From Pseudarthrobacter chlorophenolicus A6 (lineage in GTDB: Bacteria > Actinomycetota > Actinomycetes > Actinomycetales > Micrococcaceae): a stretch of 64,000 nucleotides of DNA. Location: assembly GCF_000022025.1 (NCBI RefSeq), contig NC_011886.1, forward strand, positions 4,139,953 through 4,203,952. The letters run 5' to 3'. Shown in pieces: positions 46,146-54,997 of the stretch (position 1 is the stretch's first letter; each line of letters opens with the position of its first letter). A model generated the notes under the pieces. It searched no databases and was not told the DNA's origin. It saw nothing but the letters and a program-made list of their open reading frames with translations. A program made the translations under genes and the position numbers.

Positions 46146-46667
46146 TCAGCGGGCAGCGTTGCTGCGCGCCTGGATGAGGTTCGCGAACGGCAGCCTGCCG
46201 AATTCTGCCACGAAGCCGGCGTGGTAGGCGGCCTCCGCCTGGTTGAGCTGTTCCGCCGGCAGTTCCTTCCACGCGACGGCCAGCCGGCCCGCATCGGCCA
46301 ACTGCCAGATGGCCCTCCCGTCCCAGTGGCCGGGTGGCTTCCCCTGCCCAAAATCAACGAATTCCTGGATCTGGCGCCTGAGTCCCCGGTTCCCTTTGCT
46401 GCCCGGCCCCGCTTTGCCGATGTACAGGACAGCTGCCGATTCCAGCCATTCGGCCCGGAGCTCCGGTTCGGTAAGGGTTGGGTTCCTCTTCTTGAAAACG
46501 CCGGCCGTGCTCCTTTTCAGGAAACGCGGATGGAATCCTGCCGGCGCGACGACTGCGAAGAGGCCGTTTCCCTGCGGAATCCGCATGACGTCAAGATCGT
46601 CGATGGGCCTGAAGCCTGAGAAACCGTCGGCTTTCAGGCCTTTCCTGGTGAACTGCACGTTCCCCAT
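46146..46667 (-). CDS. Conserved hypothetical protein, possibly GIY-YIG-like
   Basis: 173 residues, unrecognised with certainty. The central part (AAVLYIGKAG, GLRRQIQEF, HWDGRAIWQL) resembles the GIY-YIG nuclease layout of YIG, a following Arg and a later aromatic stretch, but the first motif is altered (no GIY). The N terminus includes DVMRIPQGNGLFAVVAPAGFHPRFL. It stands alone on the minus strand between two plus-strand genes. Confidence 0.65.
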   Translation of the reverse strand: MGNVQFTRKGLKADGFSGFRPIDDLDVMRIPQGNGLFAVVAPAGFHPRFLKRSTAGVFKKRNPTLTEPELRAEWLESAAVLYIGKAGPGSKGNRGLRRQIQEFVDFGQGKPPGHWDGRAIWQLADAGRLAVAWKELPAEQLNQAEAAYHAGFVAEFGRLPFANLIQARSNAAR

Positions 46668-46831
46668 TGAACAGCATGCCCGTCCGGGGCCGCTGCGGAC
46701 GGGGAATCGCCCCTGGTTTCACCACAGCCCGCGGGCACCCGCGCGAAATCGCCTTGCCCGCCCTCATCTCCGGAAGCGTAGAGTGGCATCAGACGCCTGT
46801 TTCTGGACGCCGTGCTGCTGAGGGAGAGATC

Positions 46832-47449
46832 GTGACGATTGATTGGGACGAAAAGAAAGCCCTGCTACAGGAACCGAACATCGCGCAAGTAACCCAGCTT
46901 TGCGACGAACTCATGGAGAAGAAGCCGGGCTCCACGGTCCCTTACATCGACCCGGTGCACGACGAGGATGAATGCCGCATTGTCACCCTGCAGGTCAGCC
47001 CGGGGAAGGGGACCGAATCCGGATTCGTGTCCCACAACAACGATGATGAGGCGGCACGCCGCGCAACACAGATTTACGAACTGGCCGAGCTGGACCCCCG
47101 CTACGTCATGCCGTGGAACGCCTATCCGTGGGTGCGGGACACCGGCAGCCCGTCGGCACTGAGTGTCCAGGAGAAGACGGACGGCCTCCGCCCGTTCCGG
47201 CAGTTCCTCAAGATCAACTCCAGGGTCTCGGCGATCATCGCCCACGGAACCGATGCGTCCACTTTCCTGACGCTCTACGAAAAGACCTACCACGCGGCGC
47301 TGAAGAATAACGGCATCAAGATCTACAAGGCCACCGCACTTGGGGGGCGCGCCTTCGCCGTCTCCGACACGAAGCAGGAAGAGATCCTCACAAAGAACGT
47401 GGAGATCTATAAGGACGCCATGCAGCGGGCGGGCATCCAGCACCTGTGA
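46832..47449 (+). CDS. Uracil-DNA-glycosylase-superfamily-like protein
   Basis: 205 residues, starting with GTG after GAGGGAGAG. The segment PRYVMPWNAYPWV followed by LRPFRQFLKINSRVSAIIAHGTDA resembles the UDG fold, in which the PWN region contacts uracil and HG-type ends bind DNA. A full catalytic set could not be confirmed, so a repair role is only likely. Its stop overlaps the next gene's GTG (GTGA). Confidence 0.62.
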   Translation: MTIDWDEKKALLQEPNIAQVTQLCDELMEKKPGSTVPYIDPVHDEDECRIVTLQVSPGKGTESGFVSHNNDDEAARRATQIYELAELDPRYVMPWNAYPWVRDTGSPSALSVQEKTDGLRPFRQFLKINSRVSAIIAHGTDASTFLTLYEKTYHAALKNNGIKIYKATALGGRAFAVSDTKQEEILTKNVEIYKDAMQRAGIQHL

Positions 47450-48414
47450 GCCGCACCCTGCCGGGCAGCACGCTGGACTGGCTCCTCGACTCCGACGCGG
47501 CTGTCCGCTGGCAGGTCCTCCGCGACCTTGCCGGAGCGCCAGCGGAGGACGTGGAAGCGGAACGCCGCCGGGTGGCGGCCAGCGGATGGGGCGCCCGGCT
47601 GCTGTCCCTGCAGGGAGCCGACGGCCAGTGGGACGGCGGCACTTATTGGCCATCCGAGGACACCTCTGACGGCCACACCCACGAATCCGACGGCCAGCCC
47701 TGGACCGCCACCACTTACAGCCTGTTGCTCCTGCGTGACTTCGGTGTGGACCCTCACGATGGACGGGTGCGGCGCGTCATCTCCCTGGTCCGGGACAACT
47801 CCCGCTGGGAGGAGGGGAACCAGCCGTTCTTCGAGGGCGAGACTGAACCGTGCATTAACGGCATGGCGGTGGCGCTGGGCGCCTACTTCGGCGAACGCGT
47901 GGACGGCATCGTTGAAAGGCTCTCTGGCGAACAGCTCGATGACGGCGGCTGGAACTGCGAGGCCGAGCGCGGCTCCACACGCTCCTCGTTCCACAGCACC
48001 ATCTGCGTCCTGGAAGGGCTTCTCGGGTATGAATACTCAGGCGGCGGGACTGCCGCGTCGCGGGCCGCCCGGAACCGCGGCGAGGAGTACCTCCTGGACC
48101 GCCAACTCCTGCGCAGGAAATCAACCGGCGAGGTAGTCAGCCCCGACTTTCTGCAGTTCTCCTACCCCACCCGCTGGTTCTACGACGTCCTCCGGGGGCT
48201 GGACTACTTCCGGGCCACTGGACAGGCGCCGGATGGTCGCCTTGCCGAAGCGGTGGAGCTGGTGCGGTCCAAGCAGCAGCCGGACGGGACCTGGTTCCTG
48301 GAAAACACCCATGCCGGCAAAACCCATTTCCCCCTCGAGGACGGCGACGGCAAACCCAGCCGCTGGAACACCCTGCGCGCCTTTCGCGTCCTGCGCTGGT
48401 ACGAAGGCTCCTGA
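47446..48414 (+). CDS. Alpha/alpha-toroid (squalene-cyclase/prenyltransferase-like) protein
   Basis: 322 residues with repeated QW-like helical hairpins: LLSLQGADGQWDGGTYW, LDDGGWNCE, VRSKQQPDGTWFLE. This is the barrel shape of terpenoid cyclases and prenyltransferases, but the catalytic DxDD of squalene-hopene cyclase is not visible, so it is probably not a true cyclase. The 4-base overlap with the UDG-like gene means co-translation. Function unknown. Confidence 0.7.
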   Translation: MSRTLPGSTLDWLLDSDAAVRWQVLRDLAGAPAEDVEAERRRVAASGWGARLLSLQGADGQWDGGTYWPSEDTSDGHTHESDGQPWTATTYSLLLLRDFGVDPHDGRVRRVISLVRDNSRWEEGNQPFFEGETEPCINGMAVALGAYFGERVDGIVERLSGEQLDDGGWNCEAERGSTRSSFHSTICVLEGLLGYEYSGGGTAASRAARNRGEEYLLDRQLLRRKSTGEVVSPDFLQFSYPTRWFYDVLRGLDYFRATGQAPDGRLAEAVELVRSKQQPDGTWFLENTHAGKTHFPLEDGDGKPSRWNTLRAFRVLRWYEGS

Positions 48415-48435
48415 GCAGGCCCGGTCCGGGGCAGC

Positions 48436-49692
48436 CTACCCTTCGAACAGCCGGCGGCGATGCTTCAACTCCTTGACCCAGGCCCTGGTGACGATGTCCG
48501 GGAACGGCGACCCGCCGCCGTCGTTCTTCCCCGCCGTAGCGGCCCCTACAAACGCGGTGCCGGCCTCAAGGTCGGCGAGCAGTGGCCCTGATGCCCCCAA
48601 GGCCAGGTCGATGACCTTGCCGGCGGCACGCTCCGGAAGCCCGAGGCCCGCGGTCCAGCCCAGGAAGTGGCGGCGGGAGATACCTGTCCGCTTGCCGTCG
48701 ATGGCCAGCGCGAGCGTCTTGTCGCCGTAAACAACCGTGGAGGGAATGTCGTAGACGGGTGCGACCACCCAGCCGGCCCGGGGATCCTGCACCATGGACA
48801 CGTTCTTCGCGTGCAGGTCGCCGTTCCCGGTCAGCCAGGCAAACGCACCCTGCAGGGCAAGGTTGCGGAGGGCCGGCAGCGGAGCCGCGCAGTGCTCCGC
48901 CAGAGCCCGGCACACCTGCCCGTACCCCACGTTGTACTTGTCCGCCGGGTACAGCCCGAGAACCTGGGCTCCGTCCTCGACGGCGAGCCGCAGGACTTCG
49001 TCGGAACCGGCGCCGGCCGTGCGGTCAAGGGGCGGCACACGGTCGAAGCGTTCCACCAGCAGGCCCGGCCGCCCGGCGACGTCCCGGATCAGCGCCACGC
49101 GGCTCAGCGGAATCCGCAGTTTGGCCGCGTAGCGGAACATGGCAAGCTCGTTCTCCACCACGTGCGGGAACTCGGGCGCGTTGAGCTTGAGGATGAACCG
49201 TTTCCCCTGGGCGGCCACGGGCAGCGAGATCATCCCGGCGGACAGCTTGTCCTGCACACCGGCGAGCGCCACGGGATCGATCAGGTCCGGGTCGCCCAGG
49301 AGTTGATCGAAGTCCACCGGCTGCCGCGGGTCCAGCTCCACCGCATGTTCGTCCGGGTCCAGCGGTTCGCCGTGGCCGATGATCTGGACGTCGCCCACAG
49401 GGTTCCCGCCGGCCGCGATCAGCAGTGACAGGTCGTCGTCAGAGCTGGTTTTGATGGACCGCCGCAGCGCATTCAGGCGCCGGCCTTCCGGCAGGAGGCC
49501 GGTGAAGTACGGCGGGGCGGCCCCGGCGGCGGACAGGACCGGTTCGCCGGTGAGGGGAAGGGAGGACGCGACGGCGGGTCCGCCGCCGGCCAGGTAGGCG
49601 GGCAGGTAGCTGAACCTCGTTCCTCCGTCGTACCGCTCCAGCCGCGCAGCGAGGATCCCTGCCTTGTAGACGTCCGCGATGCGGTGCCTCAC
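48436..49692 (-). CDS. hipA: HipA-family serine/threonine kinase toxin
   Basis: 418 residues, toxin of a type II toxin-antitoxin pair; HipA of E. coli phosphorylates glutamyl-tRNA synthetase. Seen are the N-terminal FTGLLPEGRRLNALRR segment, the nucleotide loop ALAGVQDKLSAGM, the catalytic loop LTGNGDLHAKNVSM and the metal site in VAPVYDIPSTV. These match active kinases. The start overlaps the hipB stop by 4 bases, so antitoxin and toxin are co-translated. Confidence 0.93.
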   Translation of the reverse strand: MRHRIADVYKAGILAARLERYDGGTRFSYLPAYLAGGGPAVASSLPLTGEPVLSAAGAAPPYFTGLLPEGRRLNALRRSIKTSSDDDLSLLIAAGGNPVGDVQIIGHGEPLDPDEHAVELDPRQPVDFDQLLGDPDLIDPVALAGVQDKLSAGMISLPVAAQGKRFILKLNAPEFPHVVENELAMFRYAAKLRIPLSRVALIRDVAGRPGLLVERFDRVPPLDRTAGAGSDEVLRLAVEDGAQVLGLYPADKYNVGYGQVCRALAEHCAAPLPALRNLALQGAFAWLTGNGDLHAKNVSMVQDPRAGWVVAPVYDIPSTVVYGDKTLALAIDGKRTGISRRHFLGWTAGLGLPERAAGKVIDLALGASGPLLADLEAGTAFVGAATAGKNDGGGSPFPDIVTRAWVKELKHRRRLFEG

Positions 49693-49952
49693 GGCGCTTC
49701 ACTCCCGGCACGGACCTGGCTGGCGAGGGAACGCTCGGCCTGGCTGGCCCTGTCGGCGATCCGCAGTTCGAGGCCCAGGGTATCCAGGACTGCAAGCAGC
49801 GAATCCAGCTGCACGCTTGGCTTCCCCCGCTCCACGAACCTCACGAACCGCTCCGATACGCCTGCCATGTCGGCAAGGTCCCGCTGGGTAAGCCGCAGTG
49901 CTGCGCGTCTGGCCCGGACCTCGGCGGCAACCAGGTCCATTGCTGTGGTCAT
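49689..49952 (-). CDS. hipB: HipB-family antitoxin, XRE-type HTH
   Basis: 87 residues with a Cro/C1-type helix-turn-helix (LTQRDLADMAGVSERFVRFVERG) and a short helical C-terminal end. AGGAGGT precedes the ATG at 49952, which fixes the start; a longer upstream frame would run through the operators and is rejected. It should bind HipA and repress its own promoter through the palindromes at 49966-49979 and 50038-50051. Confidence 0.93.
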   Translation of the reverse strand: MTTAMDLVAAEVRARRAALRLTQRDLADMAGVSERFVRFVERGKPSVQLDSLLAVLDTLGLELRIADRASQAERSLASQVRAGSEAP

Positions 49953-49965
49953 GCCAACCTCCTGA

Positions 49966-49979
49966 GGCACGATCGTGCC
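49966..49979. promoter_or_regulatory. HipB operator, proximal palindrome
   Basis: GGCACGATCGTGCC is a perfect palindrome 14 bases upstream of the hipB start. The near copy at 50038-50051 supports a paired operator. Confidence 0.8.
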
Positions 49980-50037
49980 GGTTAAGGCCAATGTAGCAGC
50001 CCTGACCTGACCACGGTAGGGGCCGTCGAGCACTAAC

Positions 50038-50051
50038 GGCACGTTCGTGCC
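50038..50051. promoter_or_regulatory. HipB operator, distal palindrome
   Basis: GGCACGTTCGTGCC differs from the proximal site by one central base; centres are 72 bases apart. It is also 30 bases upstream of the -35 of the divergent FCD regulator gene, so it could affect both promoters. Confidence 0.7.
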
Positions 50052-50081
50052 GGTTCTTCCCGGGCAACTGACAAGTGGCGC

Positions 50082-50111
50082 TTGACACCCCCGTGTGACC
50101 GGTGCCATATT
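50082..50111 (+). promoter_or_regulatory. Promoter of the FCD regulator gene, leaderless transcript
   Basis: TTGACA (50082-50087) and CATATT (50106-50111) are separated by 18 bases. The GTG start codon is 7 bases after the -10, so the transcript probably begins at or one base from the start codon. Confidence 0.65.
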
Positions 50112-50117
50112 TGAAGC

Positions 50118-50822
50118 GTGAACCTGTCAGACAGCCGGACAGCAGGACAGCCTGCGTTCCCCCTCGCGCGGCTCAGCGCCGCCGAGGCGGTCTTCAATGC
50201 CATCCGCGTGGACATCGAATCCGGGTTGGTTCCCGTGGGCAGCAAACTCAGCTCCGAAGCTACCCTCGCCCAGCAGTACGGCGTGAGCCGCTCTGTTATC
50301 CGGGAGGCGCTCCGCTCCTGCACAGCCCTGGGCCTGACGGTCACCAAGACCGGCAAGGGCACGTTCGTGGTGGCCAACAAAGTAGCCAACGACCTCACGC
50401 TGGGGCAGTACTCCGCCCGCGACCTGACGGAGGCCCGCCCCCACATCGAAATCCCTGCCGCCGGCCTGGCCGCCGAGCGGCGCACCGATGAAGAACTGGA
50501 CACCCTCCGCCAGATCATGGCCGCCATGGCCACCGAAACCGATCCGGAGTCCTGGGTGGCCCTGGACTCCACCTTCCACGCCGCCATCGCCCGCGCCAGC
50601 GGCAACAAGGTCTTCGAAAGCGTCGTGGCCGATATCCGGGACGCTTTGGCCCACCAGTCGGAAACCCTGAACATGGTGGCGGACCGGCAGCACGCCTCAG
50701 ACATTGAACACCAGCACATCCTCGCCGCCATCGAGTCAGGTTCCGCGGACAATGCGCGCACCGCCATGGCCCGCCACCTGGAAGCCGTGGGCCAGGCCCT
50801 CGACTCCATCCTCAACAAGTAA
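50118..50822 (+). CDS. FadR/GntR-family regulator with FCD domain
   Basis: 234 residues. An N-terminal winged helix (VFNAIRVDIESGLVPVGSKLSSEATLAQQYGVSRSVIREAL) is followed by a helical FCD ligand domain (LDSTFHAAIARASGNKVFESV, EHQHILAAIESGSADNARTAM) with histidines that can bind metal and a carboxylate. It starts with GTG, probably on a leaderless mRNA. The three following genes use asparagine, so it is probably their regulator with an amino-acid-derived ligand (inferred). Confidence 0.9.
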   Translation: MNLSDSRTAGQPAFPLARLSAAEAVFNAIRVDIESGLVPVGSKLSSEATLAQQYGVSRSVIREALRSCTALGLTVTKTGKGTFVVANKVANDLTLGQYSARDLTEARPHIEIPAAGLAAERRTDEELDTLRQIMAAMATETDPESWVALDSTFHAAIARASGNKVFESVVADIRDALAHQSETLNMVADRQHASDIEHQHILAAIESGSADNARTAMARHLEAVGQALDSILNK

Positions 50823-50846
50823 CCCGCCAGCAACCCCAAGGACACC

Positions 50847-51893
50847 ATGCCCTCCCCCGCGTTTTCCGCTGCCCGCACCCCTGCCCCGGACCACCTGGCC
50901 CTGCCGCAGCACGCTCCCCTGGTGGCGGCCGTCCGCAGCGGCCTTGTGGAAAGCGTCCACTACGGATCGGCCCTCGCCCTGCGCAGGGACGGCTCCACCG
51001 CCGCCACCGCCGGCAACCCCGAAGCCCCCTTCTACCCGCGCTCCTCGCTCAAGCCGCTCCAGGCAGTGGCCATGGTCCGGGCCGGCCTGGATCTCCCGGC
51101 GGACCTCCTGGCCCTGGCCGCCGCCAGCCACTCCGGCGACAGCCGCCACCGCGATGGCGCCCTCCGCATCCTGGAACTGCACGGCCTCAGCGCCACGGAC
51201 CTCGAAAACAGCACTGACCTCCCCTACGGCACGGCCGAACGCGAAAAATGGCTGCGCAACGGCGGCGAAACCACGCAGCTCACCCAGAACTGCTCGGGCA
51301 AGCACGCCGCCATGGCCGCCACCTGCGCCATCAACGGCTGGCCGGTCCGCGGCTACCTTGAGCCGTCCCACCCGCTCCAGCAGCTCGTTGCCGCCACCGT
51401 CACCGAACTGACCGGCGAAGAACCCGCCGCCATCAGCACCGACGGCTGCGGAACCCCGCTGTTCGCCCTCACCCTCCGCGGCATGGCCCGCGCCTTCGGC
51501 ATCATCGCGCGCGCAGCCGGCCAGGCGGACGGAACCTCCGACGACGGCGGGCCGGCGTCCCTAAGCGCGGAAGCCGCCGTCGGGCTCGCCATGCAGCAGC
51601 ACCCCCACATGGTGGCGGGCGAGGGACGCGACGTCACGGAGCTCATGCGCCTGGTGCCGGGCGCCGTGGCCAAGGACGGCTTTGAAGGCGTCCAGCTGGT
51701 GGGCCTGGCCGACGGCAGCGCAGCAGCCGTCAAGATTTCCGACGGCGGCGACCGCGCCAGGATGCCGGCCACCGTCCGGCTCCTCGAGGCGCTGGGACTT
51801 GATACCGGCCCGCTGGCCGCCATCGCCACCGCACCCGTGCTGGGCGGCGGCCACGAAGTGGGCCGGCTGCAGGCCACCGACTTCCTCAACTGA
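50847..51893 (+). CDS. Asparaginase, Rhizobium etli type II-like family
   Basis: 348 residues. It hydrolyses L-asparagine to aspartate and ammonia. It belongs to the thermolabile R. etli-type family, not to the E. coli AnsA/AnsB fold: RSSLKPLQAVAMV holds the catalytic Ser-Lys pair, NCSGKHAAM and STDGCGTPLFAL hold the other conserved residues. AAGGA precedes the ATG. It is second in the operon and feeds aspartate to the aspartase encoded next. Confidence 0.9.
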   Translation: MPSPAFSAARTPAPDHLALPQHAPLVAAVRSGLVESVHYGSALALRRDGSTAATAGNPEAPFYPRSSLKPLQAVAMVRAGLDLPADLLALAAASHSGDSRHRDGALRILELHGLSATDLENSTDLPYGTAEREKWLRNGGETTQLTQNCSGKHAAMAATCAINGWPVRGYLEPSHPLQQLVAATVTELTGEEPAAISTDGCGTPLFALTLRGMARAFGIIARAAGQADGTSDDGGPASLSAEAAVGLAMQQHPHMVAGEGRDVTELMRLVPGAVAKDGFEGVQLVGLADGSAAAVKISDGGDRARMPATVRLLEALGLDTGPLAAIATAPVLGGGHEVGRLQATDFLN

Positions 51894-51933
51894 TTTCTGT
51901 CCGAACCAGACAACGACGCCCGTAAGGACCCCC

Positions 51934-53349
51934 ATGACCATCACACCAACCGCCGAAAACTTCCGGTCCGAACACGACCTGCTGGGTGACCGCGACGTCC
52001 CCGCGGAGGCATACTGGGGCGTGCACACCCTGCGCGCCGTGGAGAACTTCCCCATCACCGGCCAGCCGCTCTCCTCCAACATGCACCTGGTCCGCGGCCT
52101 GGCAGCGGTCAAGCTCGCCGCCGCCCGCACCAACCGGGACCTTGGCCTGCTGGATGCCGAACGCACCGCAGCCATCGAGCAGGCCTGCCAGGACATCCTG
52201 GACGGCAAACTCGCCGAGCAGTTCGTGGTGGACGTCATCCAAGGCGGCGCCGGAACGTCCTCCAATATGAACGCCAACGAGGTCATCGCCAACCGTGCCC
52301 TGGAAATCCTTGGCCACCCCAAGGGTGACTACGCCCGGCTGCACCCCAACGACCACGTCAACCTCAGCCAGTCCACCAACGACGTCTACCCCACCGCGGT
52401 GAAACTCGGCACCATCTTCGCCGCCCGGGAACTCCTGGACGCCCTGGCCGAACTGGAAGAAGCCTGCGCCGCCAAAGCGCAGGAGTTCCGCACCGTGGTG
52501 AAGATGGGCCGCACCCAGCTCCAGGACGCCGTCCCCATGACCCTGGGCCAGGAATTCGGAACCTACGCCGTCACCATCGGCGAGGACCGGCTGCGGCTGG
52601 CCGAGGCCGAACTCCTGATCCACGAGATCAACCTCGGCGCCACCGCCATCGGCACCGGACTGAACGCCCCGGCCGGCTACGCCGACGCCGCCTGCCGTCA
52701 CCTGGCCGAGGTCACTGGCCTGCCGCTGGTCACCGCCGTCGACCTGATCGAGGCCACCCAGGACGTGGGCGCGTTCGTCCACCTCTCCGGCGTACTCAAG
52801 CGCGTGGCCGTCAAGCTCTCCAAGATCTGCAACGACCTCCGCCTGCTCTCCTCCGGCCCGCGCGCCGGCCTGGGCGAAATCAACCTGCCGGCCGTACAGT
52901 CCGGTTCCTCCATCATGCCCGGCAAGATCAACCCGGTGATCCCGGAAGTGGTTTCCCAGGTGGCCTACGAAGTGATCGGCAACGACGTCACCATCACCAT
53001 GGCCGCCGAAGCCGGGCAGCTTCAGCTCAACGCGTTCGAACCCGTCATTGTCCACAGCCTCCACAAGAGCATCTCCCACCTCGAAGCAGCCTGCCGCACC
53101 CTGACGGCCCGCTGCATCCGCGGAATCACCGCCAACACCGAACACCTGCGGCTCACGGTGGAGCAATCCATCGGCCTGGTTACCGCCCTGAACCCCCACC
53201 TGGGCTACGCCACCGCCACTGCCATCGCGCAGGAAGCCCTCGCCACCGGCAAGGGCGTGGCCGAGCTGGTCCTGGAACACGGGCTGCTCACCGCCACCCA
53301 ACTGCAGGAACTCCTGAGCCCCGAACGGCTCGCCAACCTCAGCAAGTAG
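51934..53349 (+). CDS. aspA: Aspartate ammonia-lyase
   Basis: 471 residues; converts aspartate to fumarate and ammonia in the cytoplasm. The fumarase/aspartase signature GSSIMPGKINPVIPE carries the catalytic serine loop. Other family segments are GGAGTSSNMNANEVIANRA, HPNDHVNLSQSTNDVYPTA and TELQDAVP-like KMGRTQLQDAVPMTLGQE. The ATG at 51934 follows AAGGACCCCC. Together with the asparaginase it gives fumarate and two ammonia from asparagine. Confidence 0.96.
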   Translation: MTITPTAENFRSEHDLLGDRDVPAEAYWGVHTLRAVENFPITGQPLSSNMHLVRGLAAVKLAAARTNRDLGLLDAERTAAIEQACQDILDGKLAEQFVVDVIQGGAGTSSNMNANEVIANRALEILGHPKGDYARLHPNDHVNLSQSTNDVYPTAVKLGTIFAARELLDALAELEEACAAKAQEFRTVVKMGRTQLQDAVPMTLGQEFGTYAVTIGEDRLRLAEAELLIHEINLGATAIGTGLNAPAGYADAACRHLAEVTGLPLVTAVDLIEATQDVGAFVHLSGVLKRVAVKLSKICNDLRLLSSGPRAGLGEINLPAVQSGSSIMPGKINPVIPEVVSQVAYEVIGNDVTITMAAEAGQLQLNAFEPVIVHSLHKSISHLEAACRTLTARCIRGITANTEHLRLTVEQSIGLVTALNPHLGYATATAIAQEALATGKGVAELVLEHGLLTATQLQELLSPERLANLSK

Positions 53350-53382
53350 AGTCCCCAACTTTCCCCGTCTGTAAGGACAACC

Positions 53383-54897
53383 ATGAGTCAGTCCCCACTC
53401 CCAGACCACGTCATCGACGGCGGTCACGCACACGCCACCGAGACCTCGCTGCACGCCGAGGACAAGGGCTATCACAAGAGCCTGAAGCCGCGGCAGATCC
53501 AGATGATCGCCATCGGCGGCGCCATCGGTACCGGCCTGTTCCTCGGTGCCGGCGGCCGCCTGAACGCGGCCGGCCCGTCCCTGGTCATCGCCTACGCCGT
53601 CTGCGGTTTCTTCGCGTTCCTGATCCTGCGGGCCCTCGGCGAGCTGGTGCTCCACCGCCCCTCCTCCGGGTCCTTCGTGTCCTACGCCCGTGAGTTCTTC
53701 GGTGAGAAGGCCGCGTTCGTGTCCGGCTGGTTCTACTGGATCAACTGGGCCACCACCACCATCGTGGACATCACCGCGGCGGCCCTCTACATGCACTTCT
53801 TCGGCAACTACGTGCCCTGGATGGCTGACGTTCCGCAGTGGGTGTGGGCCCTGATCGCCCTGGTGGTGGTCCTGAGCCTGAACCTGGTTTCCGTGAAGGT
53901 ATTCGGCGAAATGGAGTTCTGGTTCGCCCTCATCAAGGTGGCCGCCCTGGTGGCGTTCCTCCTTGTAGGCACGTACTTCGTCATCTTCGGCACCCCGGTG
54001 GACGGCCAACAGGTTGGCCTGAGCCTCCTCTCGGACAACGGCGGCGTGTTCCCCAACGGCCTGCTGCCCATGATCATCCTGATGCAGGGCGTTCTGTTCG
54101 CCTACGCCTCGATCGAGCTGGTGGGCACCGCGGCCGGCGAGACCGAGAACCCCGAGAAGATCATGCCCAAGGCCATCAACTCCGTGGTCTTCCGCATCGC
54201 CGTGTTCTACGTGGGCTCCGTGATCCTGCTGGCACTGCTGCTGCCCTACACGTCCTACCAAAAGGGCGTCAGCCCGTTCGTGACGTTCTTCGGCTCCATC
54301 GGCGTCCAGGGCGTGGACGTGATCATGAACCTGGTGGTCCTCACCGCGGCGCTCTCCTCGCTGAACGCCGGCCTGTACTCCACCGGCCGCATCCTGCGGT
54401 CGATGTCCGTCAACGGATCGGCTCCGAAGTTCGCGTCCCGCATGAACAAGGCCGGCGTCCCCTACGGCGGCATCGCCATCACCGCCGGCGTCTCGCTGCT
54501 GGGTGTGCCGCTGAACTACCTGGTCCCGGCGGAAGCCTTCGAGATCGTGCTGAACATCGCCTCCGTGGGCATCATCATGACCTGGGCCACCATCGTCCTG
54601 TGCCAGATCCAGCTCAAGCGCTGGGCGGACAAGGGCTGGGTGGAGCGGCCATCCTTCCGGCTGTTCGGCGCCCCGTTCACCGGATACCTCTCGCTGGTCT
54701 TCCTGGTGGGTGTCCTGGTGATGGTGTTCATCGACTCGCCCTTCACCATGATGGTGACAGCCATCGCCTCTGTGCTGATGGTGTTCGGCTGGTTCGCCTG
54801 CCGCAAGCGCATCCATGAGATTGCCGAAACCCGGGAGGGCCACACCGGCATCTCGCCGGTGGTGGCCAATCCTCCGGCAGGCACCTTCAAGAAGTAG
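53383..54897 (+). CDS. ansP: L-asparagine permease, amino acid/proton symporter
   Basis: 504 residues of the APC amino-acid transporter family with twelve membrane segments. Family marks are [23 protein letters not shown], the [22 protein letters not shown] loop, and [28 protein letters not shown]. The operon context with asparaginase and aspartase points to asparagine as the substrate. AAGGACAACC precedes the ATG. Last gene of the operon, ending at a strong hairpin. Confidence 0.92.
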   Translation: MSQSPLPDHVIDGGHAHATETSLHAEDKGYHKSLKPRQIQMIAIGGAIGTGLFLGAGGRLNAAGPSLVIAYAVCGFFAFLILRALGELVLHRPSSGSFVSYAREFFGEKAAFVSGWFYWINWATTTIVDITAAALYMHFFGNYVPWMADVPQWVWALIALVVVLSLNLVSVKVFGEMEFWFALIKVAALVAFLLVGTYFVIFGTPVDGQQVGLSLLSDNGGVFPNGLLPMIILMQGVLFAYASIELVGTAAGETENPEKIMPKAINSVVFRIAVFYVGSVILLALLLPYTSYQKGVSPFVTFFGSIGVQGVDVIMNLVVLTAALSSLNAGLYSTGRILRSMSVNGSAPKFASRMNKAGVPYGGIAITAGVSLLGVPLNYLVPAEAFEIVLNIASVGIIMTWATIVLCQIQLKRWADKGWVERPSFRLFGAPFTGYLSLVFLVGVLVMVFIDSPFTMMVTAIASVLMVFGWFACRKRIHEIAETREGHTGISPVVANPPAGTFKK

Positions 54898-54912
54898 CGC
54901 TTCTTAACGTCC

Positions 54913-54960
54913 GACGGCGGCACCTGGGTTCTGGAACTACAGAACCCAGGTGCCGCCGTC
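54913..54960. terminator. Bidirectional terminator between ansP and ggt
   Basis: A perfect 21-bp stem (starting GACGGCGGCACC) with a 6-base loop lies between the convergent ansP and ggt genes. T-rich or A-rich flanks on both sides are short. Confidence 0.85.
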
Positions 54961-54997
54961 AGGGTTTAAGGGCAGCCGCCTGTCGGCAGCGGCCGGA

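Noticed and set aside
47446..48414. Squalene-hopene cyclase
   Set aside because: The fold is similar, but the protein is half the size and lacks the catalytic DxDD motif.
51886..54843. About 985-codon open frame on the minus strand opposite aspA and ansP
   Set aside because: The translation is a His/Asp/Gly-rich artefact of codon bias on the real strand. It has no motif and covers two well-supported genes.
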